Assembly (NCBI GenBank): GCA_041689995.1
Contig: JBDNFD010000050.1
Coordinates: 1 to 28,505 of the forward strand
From: DASSWG01 sp041689995
Lineage (GTDB): Bacteria; Bacteroidota; Bacteroidia; Flavobacteriales; Flavobacteriaceae
Reading direction: 5' to 3'
Length of the DNA: 28,505 nucleotides
Of this stretch, positions 8,579-15,130 are shown piece after piece; position 1 is the first letter of the stretch, and the number at the start of each line of letters is the position of its first letter. The position numbers and the translations under genes were made by a program. Below the pieces are notes generated by a model that did no database searches, was not told the origin of the DNA, and saw only the letters and a list, made by a program, of their open reading frames with translations.

Positions 8579-8611
8579 AAAGTTTATTCCATTACTATTT
8601 AAAGGATTAGC

Positions 8612-8643
8612 TTGAATTATTGAAATTTAAATTCTTATATTTG
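8612..8643 (+). promoter_or_regulatory. HU promoter: TTG (8612) and TATATTTG (8636-8643)
   Basis: An exact TAnnTTTG box is preceded at 21 bases by TTG, the spacing expected for the Bacteroidota sigma-A-type promoter. It leaves a leader of about 40 bases before the HU ATG at 8687. Confidence 0.65.
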
Positions 8644-8686
8644 CGCACTTGAAAAATAATAAACTTTATTTTAAACTAATTGCGAC

Positions 8687-8977
8687 ATGACAAAAGCAGA
8701 AATTGTAGCGAAGATCTCAGAAAAATTAGGAATGGAAAAAGGGGATGTCCAAGCTACGGTGGAAACCTTTATGGGTGAGGTGAAAGATTCTTTGGAAAGC
8801 GGCGACAACGTATATTTGCGTGGTTTTGGGAGTTTTATCGTGAAAACCCGAGCCGAAAAAACCGGCAGGAATATTTCCAAAAATACGACTATCAAAATTC
8901 CGGCCCACAATATTCCGGCCTTCAAACCCGCAAAAGTGTTTGTTGAAGGCGTGAAAGCCAAAGTAAAAGTAAAATAA
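8687..8977 (+). CDS. HU/IHF-family DNA-binding protein
   Basis: A 96-residue basic nucleoid protein. It begins MTKAEIVAKISEKLGM, the usual dimerising helices, followed by NVYLRGFGSFIVKTRAEKTGRNISKN and IPAHNIPAFKPAK, which form the beta-arms with the intercalating proline region. It bends and compacts DNA. Length and motif order are complete. It has its own promoter. The COX24-like small gene follows after 40 bases and RNase G after that, so the three may be partly co-transcribed until the terminator at ~9100. HU and IHF subfamilies cannot be told apart here, so I give no symbol. Confidence 0.93.
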   Translation: MTKAEIVAKISEKLGMEKGDVQATVETFMGEVKDSLESGDNVYLRGFGSFIVKTRAEKTGRNISKNTTIKIPAHNIPAFKPAKVFVEGVKAKVKVK

Positions 8978-9017
8978 CGACCTATATTATAGTATTAATT
9001 TAAAAAAATCACGTTGT

Positions 9018-9107
9018 ATGCCAAGTGGTAAAAAAAGAAAAAGACATAAGGTGGCCACGCACAAGCGTAAAAAACGAAGAAGAGCCAACCGACACAAGAA
9101 AAAGTAG
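9018..9107 (+). CDS. 29-residue basic AURKAIP1/COX24-domain protein
   Basis: A very small protein of 29 residues: MPSGKKRKRHKVATHKRKKR, then RRANRHKKK. It is almost entirely Lys, Arg and His. This is the Bacteroidota small protein annotated with the AURKAIP1/COX24 domain, related to mitochondrial mS38 and to small ribosomal proteins such as mycobacterial bS22, so ribosomal small-subunit association is the likely role. It sits between HU and RNase G, its usual place. The stop codon TAG is part of the stem of the downstream terminator hairpin. Confidence 0.8.
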   Translation: MPSGKKRKRHKVATHKRKKRRRANRHKKK

Positions 9108-9126
9108 TGCCTTCACTACTTTTTTA
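9098..9126 (+). terminator. Intrinsic terminator after the COX24-like gene
   Basis: Stem AGTAGTG (9103-9109) pairs with CACTACT (9114-9120) around a four-base loop. An upstream A-run pairs with the T-run TTTTTATTT. The TAG stop at 9105-9107 lies in the 5' arm. Confidence 0.8.
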
Positions 9127-9247
9127 TTTATTAACGTTCATTGAAATCGAGGTTTTTTAAACCTCTTCAGGATTGAAAATCCTGTGATAAATATTGTTTA
9201 ATCCATTTGTCCCAACAGAATTTGGGATGGATAAAAATCGAAACCGC

Positions 9248-10789
9248 ATGGATAAGGAACTAATAATCCGAACCGGTCCTTCTGCTGTTGATTTTGCCTT
9301 GTTAAAAGATGGAAAACTCATAGAGTTAAACAAAGAGAACGATGATAGTAATTTTGCGGTTGGGGATATTTTCCTTGCCAAAATCAGAAAAACTATTCCT
9401 GGGCTAAACGCGGCATTTGTGAATGTCGGGTATGAAAAAGATGGTTTTTTACACTATCATGACCTCGGGCCCCAAGTAAGTTCCCTTTTAAAATTCATAA
9501 AACGTGTAAGCACAGGTAAATTAAGGGATTATTCGCTCAAGGATTTTCCTTTTGAGAAGGATATTAACAAAGACGGCGGCATTGCCGACGTTCTGAAATC
9601 AAATCAATCCCTCTTGGTACAAATCGTCAAAGAGCCTATTTCCACAAAAGGTCCACGGATCAGCAGTGAACTTTCCCTCGCAGGAAGGTATATTGTTTTG
9701 GTTCCGTTTTCGGATCGAATTTCTGTTTCTTCAAAAATAGAAAGCAAAGAGGAAAAAGAAAGGCTGAAACGATTGGTAAAAAGCATTCGCCCCAAAGGTT
9801 TTGGGGTAATTGTCCGCACAGTGGCACAAGACAAAAAAGTTGCTGAATTGGACAAAGACATTCAAAATTTGGTGGATCGTTGGACGGGAATGTGCAAAAA
9901 GTTGTACAAAGCTCAGCATCCCACGAAAGTTTTGGGAGAACTTAGCCGGGCATCTGCTATGATGCGCGATATCTTCAATGACTCGTTCACCGCTATTCAC
10001 ACCGATGAAGAAGCTTTGTTTACACAAATCAAAGAGTATTTGGGTCAAATATCCCCAGAGAAAGAATCAATTGTGAAACTGCACCAATCCAATGTTCCCA
10101 TTTTTGAGAAACATGGTGTGGAGCGCCAAATAAAAACCGCTTTCGGAAAAATTGTTTCCATAAACAAAGGGGCTTATTTGGTGATCGAACATACCGAAGC
10201 CATGCATGTGGTTGACGTAAACAGCGGAAACCGTAGCAACAAAGCCAAAAATCAGGAAGATACTGCCTTGGAGGTGAATTTGATCAGTGCTACCGAAGTT
10301 GCCCGCCAATTGCGTCTGCGCGATATGGGCGGAATTATTGTGATTGATTTTATTGATATGGGAAAACCCGCGCACCGGAAAAAATTGTACGATCATCTGT
10401 GCCAAGAAATGGAAGATGACCGGGCGAAACACAAAATTTTGCCACCCAGTAAATTTGGGTTGGTACAGATTACACGGCAACGCGTAAGACCCGAAATGAA
10501 CATTAAAACCAGAGAGGCAAATCCGAACGGAAACGGGGAGATTGAAGCCCCTATTGGGATCGTCAATAAAATTAACACCGATCTTCAGAAACTGATCAAA
10601 AAAAACCATAAAAACCTGTCATTGAGCGCACATCCATTTATAGCTGCGTTTCTGACCAGGGGCATTCCATCGCCCCGTGGAAAATGGTTTTTTGACCATA
10701 ATCGTTGGATAAAAATTTTGCCAAGAGATGCTTACACATACCTCGAATACCATTTTCACGACAAAAACGGTGAAGTGATCGAATTATAA
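9248..10789 (+). CDS. rng: Ribonuclease G (RNase E/G family)
   Basis: A 513-residue single-strand endoribonuclease acting in rRNA maturation and mRNA decay. The S1-like domain is near the N-terminus (VGDIFLAKIRKTIPGLNAAF, VNVGYEKDGFLHYHD). The catalytic Mg2+ Asp residues are D323 in MHVVDVNSGNRS and D367 in IIVIDFIDM, matching E. coli RNase E D303 and D346. After VQITRQRVRPEMN the CPxC zinc-link motif of proteobacterial RNase E/G is missing; the text reads IKTREANPNGNGEIEAP. The start was set at ATG 9248 (MDKELIIRTGPSAVDFALLK, the family's usual start) over an in-frame ATG at 9227 and a TTG at 9194. A strong terminator follows five bases after the stop. Confidence 0.93.
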   Translation: MDKELIIRTGPSAVDFALLKDGKLIELNKENDDSNFAVGDIFLAKIRKTIPGLNAAFVNVGYEKDGFLHYHDLGPQVSSLLKFIKRVSTGKLRDYSLKDFPFEKDINKDGGIADVLKSNQSLLVQIVKEPISTKGPRISSELSLAGRYIVLVPFSDRISVSSKIESKEEKERLKRLVKSIRPKGFGVIVRTVAQDKKVAELDKDIQNLVDRWTGMCKKLYKAQHPTKVLGELSRASAMMRDIFNDSFTAIHTDEEALFTQIKEYLGQISPEKESIVKLHQSNVPIFEKHGVERQIKTAFGKIVSINKGAYLVIEHTEAMHVVDVNSGNRSNKAKNQEDTALEVNLISATEVARQLRLRDMGGIIVIDFIDMGKPAHRKKLYDHLCQEMEDDRAKHKILPPSKFGLVQITRQRVRPEMNIKTREANPNGNGEIEAPIGIVNKINTDLQKLIKKNHKNLSLSAHPFIAAFLTRGIPSPRGKWFFDHNRWIKILPRDAYTYLEYHFHDKNGEVIEL

Positions 10790-10793
10790 TAAG

Positions 10794-10828
10794 AAACCCT
10801 TTTACGGAAATGTAAAAGGGTTTTTTTG
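10794..10828 (+). terminator. Intrinsic terminator after rng
   Basis: AAACCCTTTTAC (10794-10805) pairs perfectly with GTAAAAGGGTTT (10812-10823) around loop GGAAAT, followed by a T-run. A textbook 12-bp stem. Confidence 0.93.
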
Positions 10829-10943
10829 TGCTCAATTTTTTTCTGAAAGCTGAAAATCATCTATTTCTCATTTGAAATTCCATTCTTTGGGAGATTAAAG
10901 ATATAAAATCGGTTGAATGTTTATTTATTTCGATCAAATGTTA

Positions 10944-10951
10944 TAGTTTTG
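10944..10951 (+). promoter_or_regulatory. Possible -7 box (TAGTTTTG) of a small RNA
   Basis: Matches TAnnTTTG. The nearest upstream TTG (10913) is about 28 bases away, too far for good spacing. Its value is that a strong terminator lies about 100 bases downstream with no ORF between. Confidence 0.35.
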
Positions 10952-10956
10952 CTTCG

Positions 10957-11078
10957 CATTCTCATAAGTGTATTTGTTATCTGAGATTTCCTTCGTTAAA
11001 TATGAAGCAAGATTTTTAGATAATTTATTGGTTAATCAATAGAAGCCCCGAATCTTAGATTCGGGGTTTTGTTTTTAT
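10957..11078 (+). ncRNA. Putative small RNA of ~110-120 nt
   Basis: Between a TAGTTTTG box and a strong terminator there is no plausible ORF. The stretch can fold: TTATCT (near 10978) pairs with AGATAA (near 11017), and inside it CTTC pairs with GAAG around an AT-rich loop, giving stems broken by internal loops before the terminator hairpin. This size and bubble-like fold would suit a 6S-type RNA (a 6S-Flavo family exists in Flavobacteriia), but I cannot confirm the family from memory. Another small regulatory RNA, or an untranslated relic, is possible. Confidence 0.35.
11044..11078 (+). terminator. Strong intrinsic terminator with no gene directly upstream
   Basis: CCCCGAATC (11046-11054) pairs with GATTCGGGG (11058-11066) around TTA, followed by TTTTGTTTTTATTT. 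The stem is perfect. The rng transcript already ends at its own terminator 220 bases earlier, so this one must serve another transcript. Confidence 0.88.
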
Positions 11079-11302
11079 TTTCAGTTCTTTCGATATTTAT
11101 AGACTGATTTTTGAATTTTATTTCAACGGAAGGGTCGTTGAAAGGAATTCTAATTGTATTTAAAATTGCCTAAAATGCAAATTGCAAAATATGACTGGAA
11201 TTTGGATTTATGGTGAAGTTCAACGATTTTAAAAAAGATCCGATAAAATTCATCGTAACCAAAAAGATCACTCTGCCACATCCAAAAGCCGCCACAGGAT
11301 TA
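11079..11302. other. Intergenic stretch with an unrecognised 32-codon ORF
   Basis: The only open frame of note is ATG 11210 to TAG 11306-11308 (+), 32 residues, MVKFNDFKKDPIKFIVTKKI followed by TLPHPKAATGLL. It is Lys-rich, has no promoter-box support, and resembles no family I recognise. It could be a gene remnant or chance. No other structure is visible. Confidence 0.3.
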
Positions 11303-11333
11303 TTGTAGTTGAGTAGGAAAAACTGTACCTTTG
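11303..11333 (+). promoter_or_regulatory. sufS promoter: TTG (11303) and TACCTTTG (11326-11333)
   Basis: Exact TAnnTTTG with TTG 20 bases upstream. The box ends only four bases before the sufS ATG at 11338, so transcription would begin at or next to the start codon (leaderless or nearly so). Confidence 0.7.
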
Positions 11334-11337
11334 TGCT

Positions 11338-12573
11338 ATGCTTTCAGGTACTATAAAAAAAATCGATATAACCAAAATCCGTGCAGATTTTCCTATTCTT
11401 TCTCGAAAAGTCAACGGAAAGCCATTAGTTTATTTTGACAATGCCGCGACTTCACAAACGCCGCAACAGGTCATAGATTCCATCGTCGATTATTATTCCA
11501 ATTACAACGCTAATATTCATCGTGGCGTGCATACGTTATCGCAGGAAGCAACCGACGCTTATGAACAAGTACGGGAAAAAATCAGAAAGCATTTCAATGC
11601 TACAAAATCCAATGAGATTATTTTTACGGCTGGCACGACGCACGGAATAAATTTGGTGGCGAATGGTTTTACCGAATTTTTGAAAAAAGGGGATGAATTG
11701 TTGGTGTCAGCTTTGGAGCATCACTCCAATATTGTGCCTTGGCAAATGCTTTGTGAACGCACTGGGGCAGTTATGAAAGTCATTCCGATGACAGATGACG
11801 GAGCACTAAATTTAATTTCTTTAAAAGATTTACTTTCCGAAAAAACGAAATTGGTTTTTCTAAACCATGTTTCCAATGCGTTGGGAACCGTTAACCCAAT
11901 TGAGGAAATAATAAAAAAGACACACAAAGTTGGTGCTGCGGTTTTGATAGATGGAGCGCAAGCCGCCCCGCATATCAAAGCAGATGTTCAGGCATTGGAT
12001 GTGGATTTTTATTTGGCTTCTGCCCACAAAATGTGCGGTCCCACAGGAGTCGGATTTCTGTATGGAAAAGAAAAATGGTTGGAAAAATTGCCTCCTTACC
12101 AAGGTGGAGGTGAGATGATCGACCAAGTTACCTTCGAGAAAACCACTTATGCCGGTTTGCCGCATAAATTCGAAGCGGGAACGCCCAATATTTCTGGCGG
12201 AATTGCTTTTGGCGTTGCCCTGGACTATATGAACGAAATTGGTTTCGAAAATATCGCTGCATACGAAGATGAATTATTGCGATATGCCACACAAGAATTA
12301 ATGAAAATCGAGGGTCTGAGGATTTACGGCACTTCTGCGAACAAAACCGCGGTTATTTCCTTCAATATAGAAGATATCCATCCTTACGATGTTGGCACCA
12401 TAATAGATAAATTGGGTGTCGCGGTTCGCACAGGTCATCATTGCGCCCAACCGATCATGGATTTTTATAAAATTCCAGGGACCATTCGTGCTTCATTTTC
12501 ATTTTATAATACGATAGAGGAAATAGATATTTTTATTGCTGCCGTCAAGAAAGCTAAAATGATGTTGTTGTAA
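11338..12573 (+). CDS. sufS: Cysteine desulfurase SufS
   Basis: A PLP enzyme that takes sulfur from cysteine and passes it as persulfide to SufE for iron-sulfur cluster assembly. It has 411 residues, the normal length. Visible motifs are YFDNAATSQTPQQV, NANIHRGVHTLSQEAT, SALEHHSNIVPWQ, the PLP-binding Lys231 in SAHKMCGPTGVGF and the active-site Cys369 in RTGHHCAQP, the class II (SufS) spacing. The N-terminus MLSGTIKKIDITKIRADFP is a few residues longer than usual, but no later start fits before IRADFP. sufB, sufC and sufD are not in this window. SufE, its partner, lies 663 bases downstream beyond a toxin-antitoxin pair. Confidence 0.95.
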   Translation: MLSGTIKKIDITKIRADFPILSRKVNGKPLVYFDNAATSQTPQQVIDSIVDYYSNYNANIHRGVHTLSQEATDAYEQVREKIRKHFNATKSNEIIFTAGTTHGINLVANGFTEFLKKGDELLVSALEHHSNIVPWQMLCERTGAVMKVIPMTDDGALNLISLKDLLSEKTKLVFLNHVSNALGTVNPIEEIIKKTHKVGAAVLIDGAQAAPHIKADVQALDVDFYLASAHKMCGPTGVGFLYGKEKWLEKLPPYQGGGEMIDQVTFEKTTYAGLPHKFEAGTPNISGGIAFGVALDYMNEIGFENIAAYEDELLRYATQELMKIEGLRIYGTSANKTAVISFNIEDIHPYDVGTIIDKLGVAVRTGHHCAQPIMDFYKIPGTIRASFSFYNTIEEIDIFIAAVKKAKMMLL

Positions 12574-12613
12574 ATTCATCACAAAACCATGTATTTTCTT
12601 GTACAATATAGCG

Positions 12614-12621
12614 TACCTTTG
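12614..12621 (+). promoter_or_regulatory. Promoter -7 box (TACCTTTG) of the YefM/YoeB pair
   Basis: Exact TAnnTTTG box 22 bases before the antitoxin ATG; no well-spaced -33 TTG is obvious. It suggests the pair has its own promoter inside the suf region. The toxin-antitoxin complex may bind here, as is usual for YefM, but no operator palindrome is clear. Confidence 0.55.
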
Positions 12622-12643
12622 TTTTTAATGAAAAAAATAAAAA

Positions 12644-12922
12644 ATGAAAGCAATCACCATCTCCACCTTGCGGAAAAACATGAAAAAGCATTTTGATTAT
12701 GTTTCGGAATCCATGGGAACTATTATTGTTCCAAGAAACACGGAAGATGAAGCTGTTGTAATTATGTCCATAAAAGAATATAACTCGCTGATGGAAACAG
12801 AGCATTTGCTTTCGACCGAAGCGAATCGTTATTATTTGCAAAAATCTTTGTGCCAATTAAAAAAGGGAAAAACCATTACTTATGATCCGGACAAAGAAAA
12901 TATCGTTCAACCACAAAAATAA
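12644..12922 (+). CDS. YefM/Phd-family antitoxin
   Basis: A 92-residue antitoxin of the Phd/YefM fold. The N-terminal DNA-binding part MKAITISTLRKNMKKHFDYV is typical of YefM (xxAIxxSxLRxNLxxxxDxV), and VVIMSIKEYNSLMETEHLL is the conserved core. The polar C-terminus would wrap the toxin. It neutralises the YoeB-type toxin encoded two bases downstream, and family members repress their own promoter. An ATG at 12628 is out of frame, so 12644 is the start. The pair interrupts the expected sufS-sufE order. Confidence 0.9.
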   Translation: MKAITISTLRKNMKKHFDYVSESMGTIIVPRNTEDEAVVIMSIKEYNSLMETEHLLSTEANRYYLQKSLCQLKKGKTITYDPDKENIVQPQK

Positions 12923-12924
12923 AT

Positions 12925-13200
12925 ATGAATGTTGAATTTACAGATCAAGCTTGGAAGGAATTTTGTTATTGGATCGAAACTGATGAAAAAATTTTCCTAA
13001 GAATCAAAAATTTGATAAATGCAATTAGGCAAAATCCGTTCGGGGGAATTGGAAAACCAGAACCGTTGCGATACGATTTGAAAGGATTTTGGTCCAGAAG
13101 AATTACTGGCGAACATCGGTTGGTGTACAGAATTACTGGAAAAAGAGACAGCAACCAAAGCTGTGATATCGTGAAATGTCGTTTTCATTATGAAAAATGA
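12925..13200 (+). CDS. YoeB/Txe-family mRNA interferase toxin
   Basis: A 91-residue ribosome-dependent RNase of the RelE superfamily. Residues equivalent to the E. coli YoeB catalytic set are present: Glu46 in GGIGKPEPL, Arg65 in GEHRLVY, and the terminal His88-Tyr89 in RFHYEK. WSRRI and the early Trp residues also match. The C-terminal half carries a short insertion (KRDSNQS) relative to the 84-residue E. coli protein. The catalytic residues look intact, so the toxin is probably active and held in check by the upstream antitoxin. It starts two bases after the antitoxin stop, which suggests translational coupling. Confidence 0.92.
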   Translation: MNVEFTDQAWKEFCYWIETDEKIFLRIKNLINAIRQNPFGGIGKPEPLRYDLKGFWSRRITGEHRLVYRITGKRDSNQSCDIVKCRFHYEK

Positions 13201-13236
13201 AATTTTTTTTCACATTGAATTCATATAAATAACGTT

Positions 13237-13659
13237 TTGAACACTATCCAAGAAATACAACAAGAAACAATCGATGAATTTTCCATTTTCGACGACTGGA
13301 TGCAACGCTACGAATACATGATCGAGCTGGGCAAATCGCTGCCGCTGATCGATGAACAATACAAAACCCAGGAAAATACCATTAAAGGTTGTCAAAGCAA
13401 AGTTTGGGTTCACGCCGAAATGCTTGACGACAAAGTGGTCTTTACCGCAGATAGCGATGCCATTATCACCAAAGGAATTATCGCTATTTTGGTGCGAACC
13501 CTTTCCGGACAAAAACCCGTTGATATTCTCGAAGCCGACATGGGTTTTATCGACGAAATCGGATTGAAAGAACACCTTTCGCCCACGCGCGCGAACGGCT
13601 TGGTAAGCATGATTAAACAATTGAAAATGTATGCATTGGCATTCGGTACAGTCGATTAG
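13237..13659 (+). CDS. sufE: SufE sulfur acceptor
   Basis: Accepts persulfide sulfur from SufS and delivers it to the SufBCD scaffold. The 140-residue protein is the normal size. The catalytic Cys52 lies in the loop IKGCQSKVW, and FDDWMQRYEYMIELGKSLP is the conserved first helix. The start appears to be TTG at 13237 (read MNTIQEIQQE): no ATG occurs upstream in frame, and the next ATG (13297) would delete the conserved N-terminal helix. It is separated from sufS by the toxin-antitoxin pair and from sufT by the four-helix-bundle cassette. Confidence 0.93.
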   Translation: MNTIQEIQQETIDEFSIFDDWMQRYEYMIELGKSLPLIDEQYKTQENTIKGCQSKVWVHAEMLDDKVVFTADSDAIITKGIIAILVRTLSGQKPVDILEADMGFIDEIGLKEHLSPTRANGLVSMIKQLKMYALAFGTVD

Positions 13660-13678
13660 TTTGATAGTCTTTTAGTTT
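13660..13678 (+). repeat. Left inverted repeat flanking the four-helix-bundle gene
   Basis: TTTGATAGTCTTTTAGTTT, immediately after the sufE stop. It matches the reverse complement of 14095-14113 at 17 of 19 positions, including a 10-base exact core TAGTCTTTTA. More TTAG/TTTAG words follow. Confidence 0.85.
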
Positions 13679-13714
13679 AGTAGTATTTTTAACTACCAGA
13701 AAAGATCAAATAGA

Positions 13715-14101
13715 ATGGAAAAATTCAAGTTTGAAGATCTAAAAATTTATTGGAAAGCAATTGATTTTGGAGAATCGGTAAATAGTCAAACTCATAAGTT
13801 TCCTAGAGAAGAAATATTTAGATTGTCTAGTCAATATATACGCGCTGCCGATTCAATAGCACTGAATATTGCAGAAGGATATCCAAGCACGGACAGAAAA
13901 TTCAACAATTATTTGCAGAATGCGTGGGACAGTCTTCACGAATGTGTTTCTTGTAGTACAAAAGCGAAGTTAAGAGGTTTTATTTCAGAAGAACAGGATA
14001 ACAAAAACAGGCAAGATTTAGCGGAATTATCAAAAATGATTTCATCTTACAAAAAATATTTAAAATCTAAAATTGACAAAACAAAGAACAAATCAAATTA
14101 A
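13715..14101 (+). CDS. Four-helix-bundle protein (S23/23S rRNA IVS type)
   Basis: A 128-residue protein of the four-helix-bundle family known from ORFs in 23S rRNA intervening sequences (TIGR02436 type). Characteristic text is FEDLKIYWKAIDFGESV, YIRAADSIALNIAEGYP and NYLQNAWDSLHECVSC. These proteins form oligomeric helical barrels. The DGR accessory protein Avd shares the fold, but no reverse transcriptase or template repeat is present here. Biochemical function is unknown. The gene lies between sufE and the sufT-like gene, enclosed by imperfect inverted repeats (13660-13678 and 14095-14113), one arm covering its own stop codon. It is lower in GC and has a Lys-rich end (KSKIDKTKNKSN), unlike the suf genes. 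Confidence 0.88.
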   Translation: MEKFKFEDLKIYWKAIDFGESVNSQTHKFPREEIFRLSSQYIRAADSIALNIAEGYPSTDRKFNNYLQNAWDSLHECVSCSTKAKLRGFISEEQDNKNRQDLAELSKMISSYKKYLKSKIDKTKNKSN

Positions 14102-14152
14102 AAGACTAACAAACAAACAAACTAATAAAAACTAATAAAAACTAATAAACTA
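14095..14152 (+). repeat. Right inverted repeat plus ACTAATAAAA word array
   Basis: 14095-14113 is the complement of the left arm. It is followed by CAAA words and three near-copies of AAACTAATAA ending in ACTA directly before the ATG of the next gene. It reads A/C-rich, complementary in style to the T/G-rich words after sufE. Confidence 0.85.
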
Positions 14153-14464
14153 ATGGATACCAACGAACTGGGCGAACATGTCGTCCGCGTATTAAAAACC
14201 ATTTACGATCCCGAAATCCCTGTGGATATTTATGAACTCGGATTGATTTACGATGTGTTTGTGAATGAGAATCGCGATGTGAAAATATTGATGACTTTGA
14301 CCACACCGAACTGCCCTGTGGCGGAATCGCTTCCGATGGAAGTGGAAGAAAAAATAAAATCCATTGACATGGTGAACGATGTAGAGGTGGAAATGACCTT
14401 CGATCCGCCTTGGTCGCAAGATTTGATGAGTGAAGAGGCAAAATTGGAATTGGGAATGCTTTAA
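14153..14464 (+). CDS. sufT: DUF59/MIP18-family SUF protein (SufT-like)
   Basis: A 103-residue DUF59 (PaaD/SufT/MIP18) protein involved in iron-sulfur cluster maturation. The family blocks are YDPEIPVDIYELGLIYDV near the N-terminus, MTLTTPNCPVAESLP with the single conserved Cys, and FDPPWSQDLMSEEAKLELGM at the end. It occurs in SUF operons, typically right after sufE. Here it begins directly after the right-hand repeat arm, so its translation may depend on how that region folds. The symbol follows family usage in SUF clusters; the precise substrate is not known. Confidence 0.87.
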   Translation: MDTNELGEHVVRVLKTIYDPEIPVDIYELGLIYDVFVNENRDVKILMTLTTPNCPVAESLPMEVEEKIKSIDMVNDVEVEMTFDPPWSQDLMSEEAKLELGML

Positions 14465-14536
14465 TAAAGGAGTCCGCGAATAATATAAAAAAATGTATTT
14501 TAGCAAAAGTTCAATGCTTTTTAAAAGGAAAGAAAC

Positions 14537-14761
14537 ATGGAAAAAGCCGTCCTTCTAAAAAAAACAATTTATACGCTCTCAAAACTTCCCAAGGGGAAGA
14601 TAAAGGAGGTATCTAATTTTGTGCAATATCTATCAGAAAAATATGAGGAAGATATATTGCAAAAAGGAACAGAAAGATTGATTTGTGAGTCAAAAGCCTT
14701 TGATTTTCTTCAGGAAGAAGAAGACTTATATTCTTTGGAGGACTTGAAAGTAAGATTCTGA
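14537..14761 (+). CDS. Probable antitoxin paired with MazF/PemK toxin
   Basis: A 74-residue charged protein. MEKAVLLKKTIYTLSKLPKG resembles small antitoxins of the DUF2281/AbrB-like group, in which a helix LPxxKxxEVxxFVxYL is followed by an acidic tail (here FLQEEEDLYSLEDLKVRF). I infer the role mainly from position: its TGA overlaps the ATG of the toxin gene by one base (TGATG), the usual coupling of antitoxin before toxin. An exact family call would need a profile search. Confidence 0.7.
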   Translation: MEKAVLLKKTIYTLSKLPKGKIKEVSNFVQYLSEKYEEDILQKGTERLICESKAFDFLQEEEDLYSLEDLKVRF

Positions 14762-15081
14762 TGGAAAAGGGCGATATTGTTCTAATAACCTTTCCTTTTA
14801 CAGATCTTTCTGGAAATAAAAATAGACCTGCGCTTGTGCTTGCTGAAAATCGATTGGACGTTACCGTTGCTTTTATTTCTACTCAAATGAAATGGCATGA
14901 AAAAACAGATGTAACAATAAATCCTTCCGAAAAAAATGGTCTCAAAAAACACTCCTTAATAAGACTTTCGAAACTTGCAACTATTGATAGAGACCTTATC
15001 CTTGGAAAATTAGGAAATGTTGATATCGAAACAATAAAAGAAATCAATTATAATTTGAAAAGAATTTTAAAGCTGGAATAA
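14761..15081 (+). CDS. MazF/PemK-family endoribonuclease toxin
   Basis: A 106-residue toxin. The N-terminus MEKGDIVLITFPFTDLSGNK and RPALVLAE form the SH3-like barrel of the PemK/MazF family (consensus GDIVlv.FPftD....K.RPalVls). SLIRLSKLATIDRDLILGKLG is the conserved second half, with the Thr/Ser-Lys region used in RNA cleavage. It cuts mRNA at short sequences in known relatives; the target here is unknown. It overlaps the antitoxin gene by one base. It sits between sufT and the DUF2480 gene and is the third small accessory insertion in this region. Confidence 0.88.
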   Translation: MEKGDIVLITFPFTDLSGNKNRPALVLAENRLDVTVAFISTQMKWHEKTDVTINPSEKNGLKKHSLIRLSKLATIDRDLILGKLGNVDIETIKEINYNLKRILKLE

Positions 15082-15130
15082 ATTCCAATATATTGATTTG
15101 ATATTATAGATAAATAATCTCGATAATCCA

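Noticed and set aside
13715..14101. Diversity-generating retroelement accessory gene (Avd)
   Set aside because: Same fold family, but no reverse transcriptase, template repeat or variable repeat is visible nearby.
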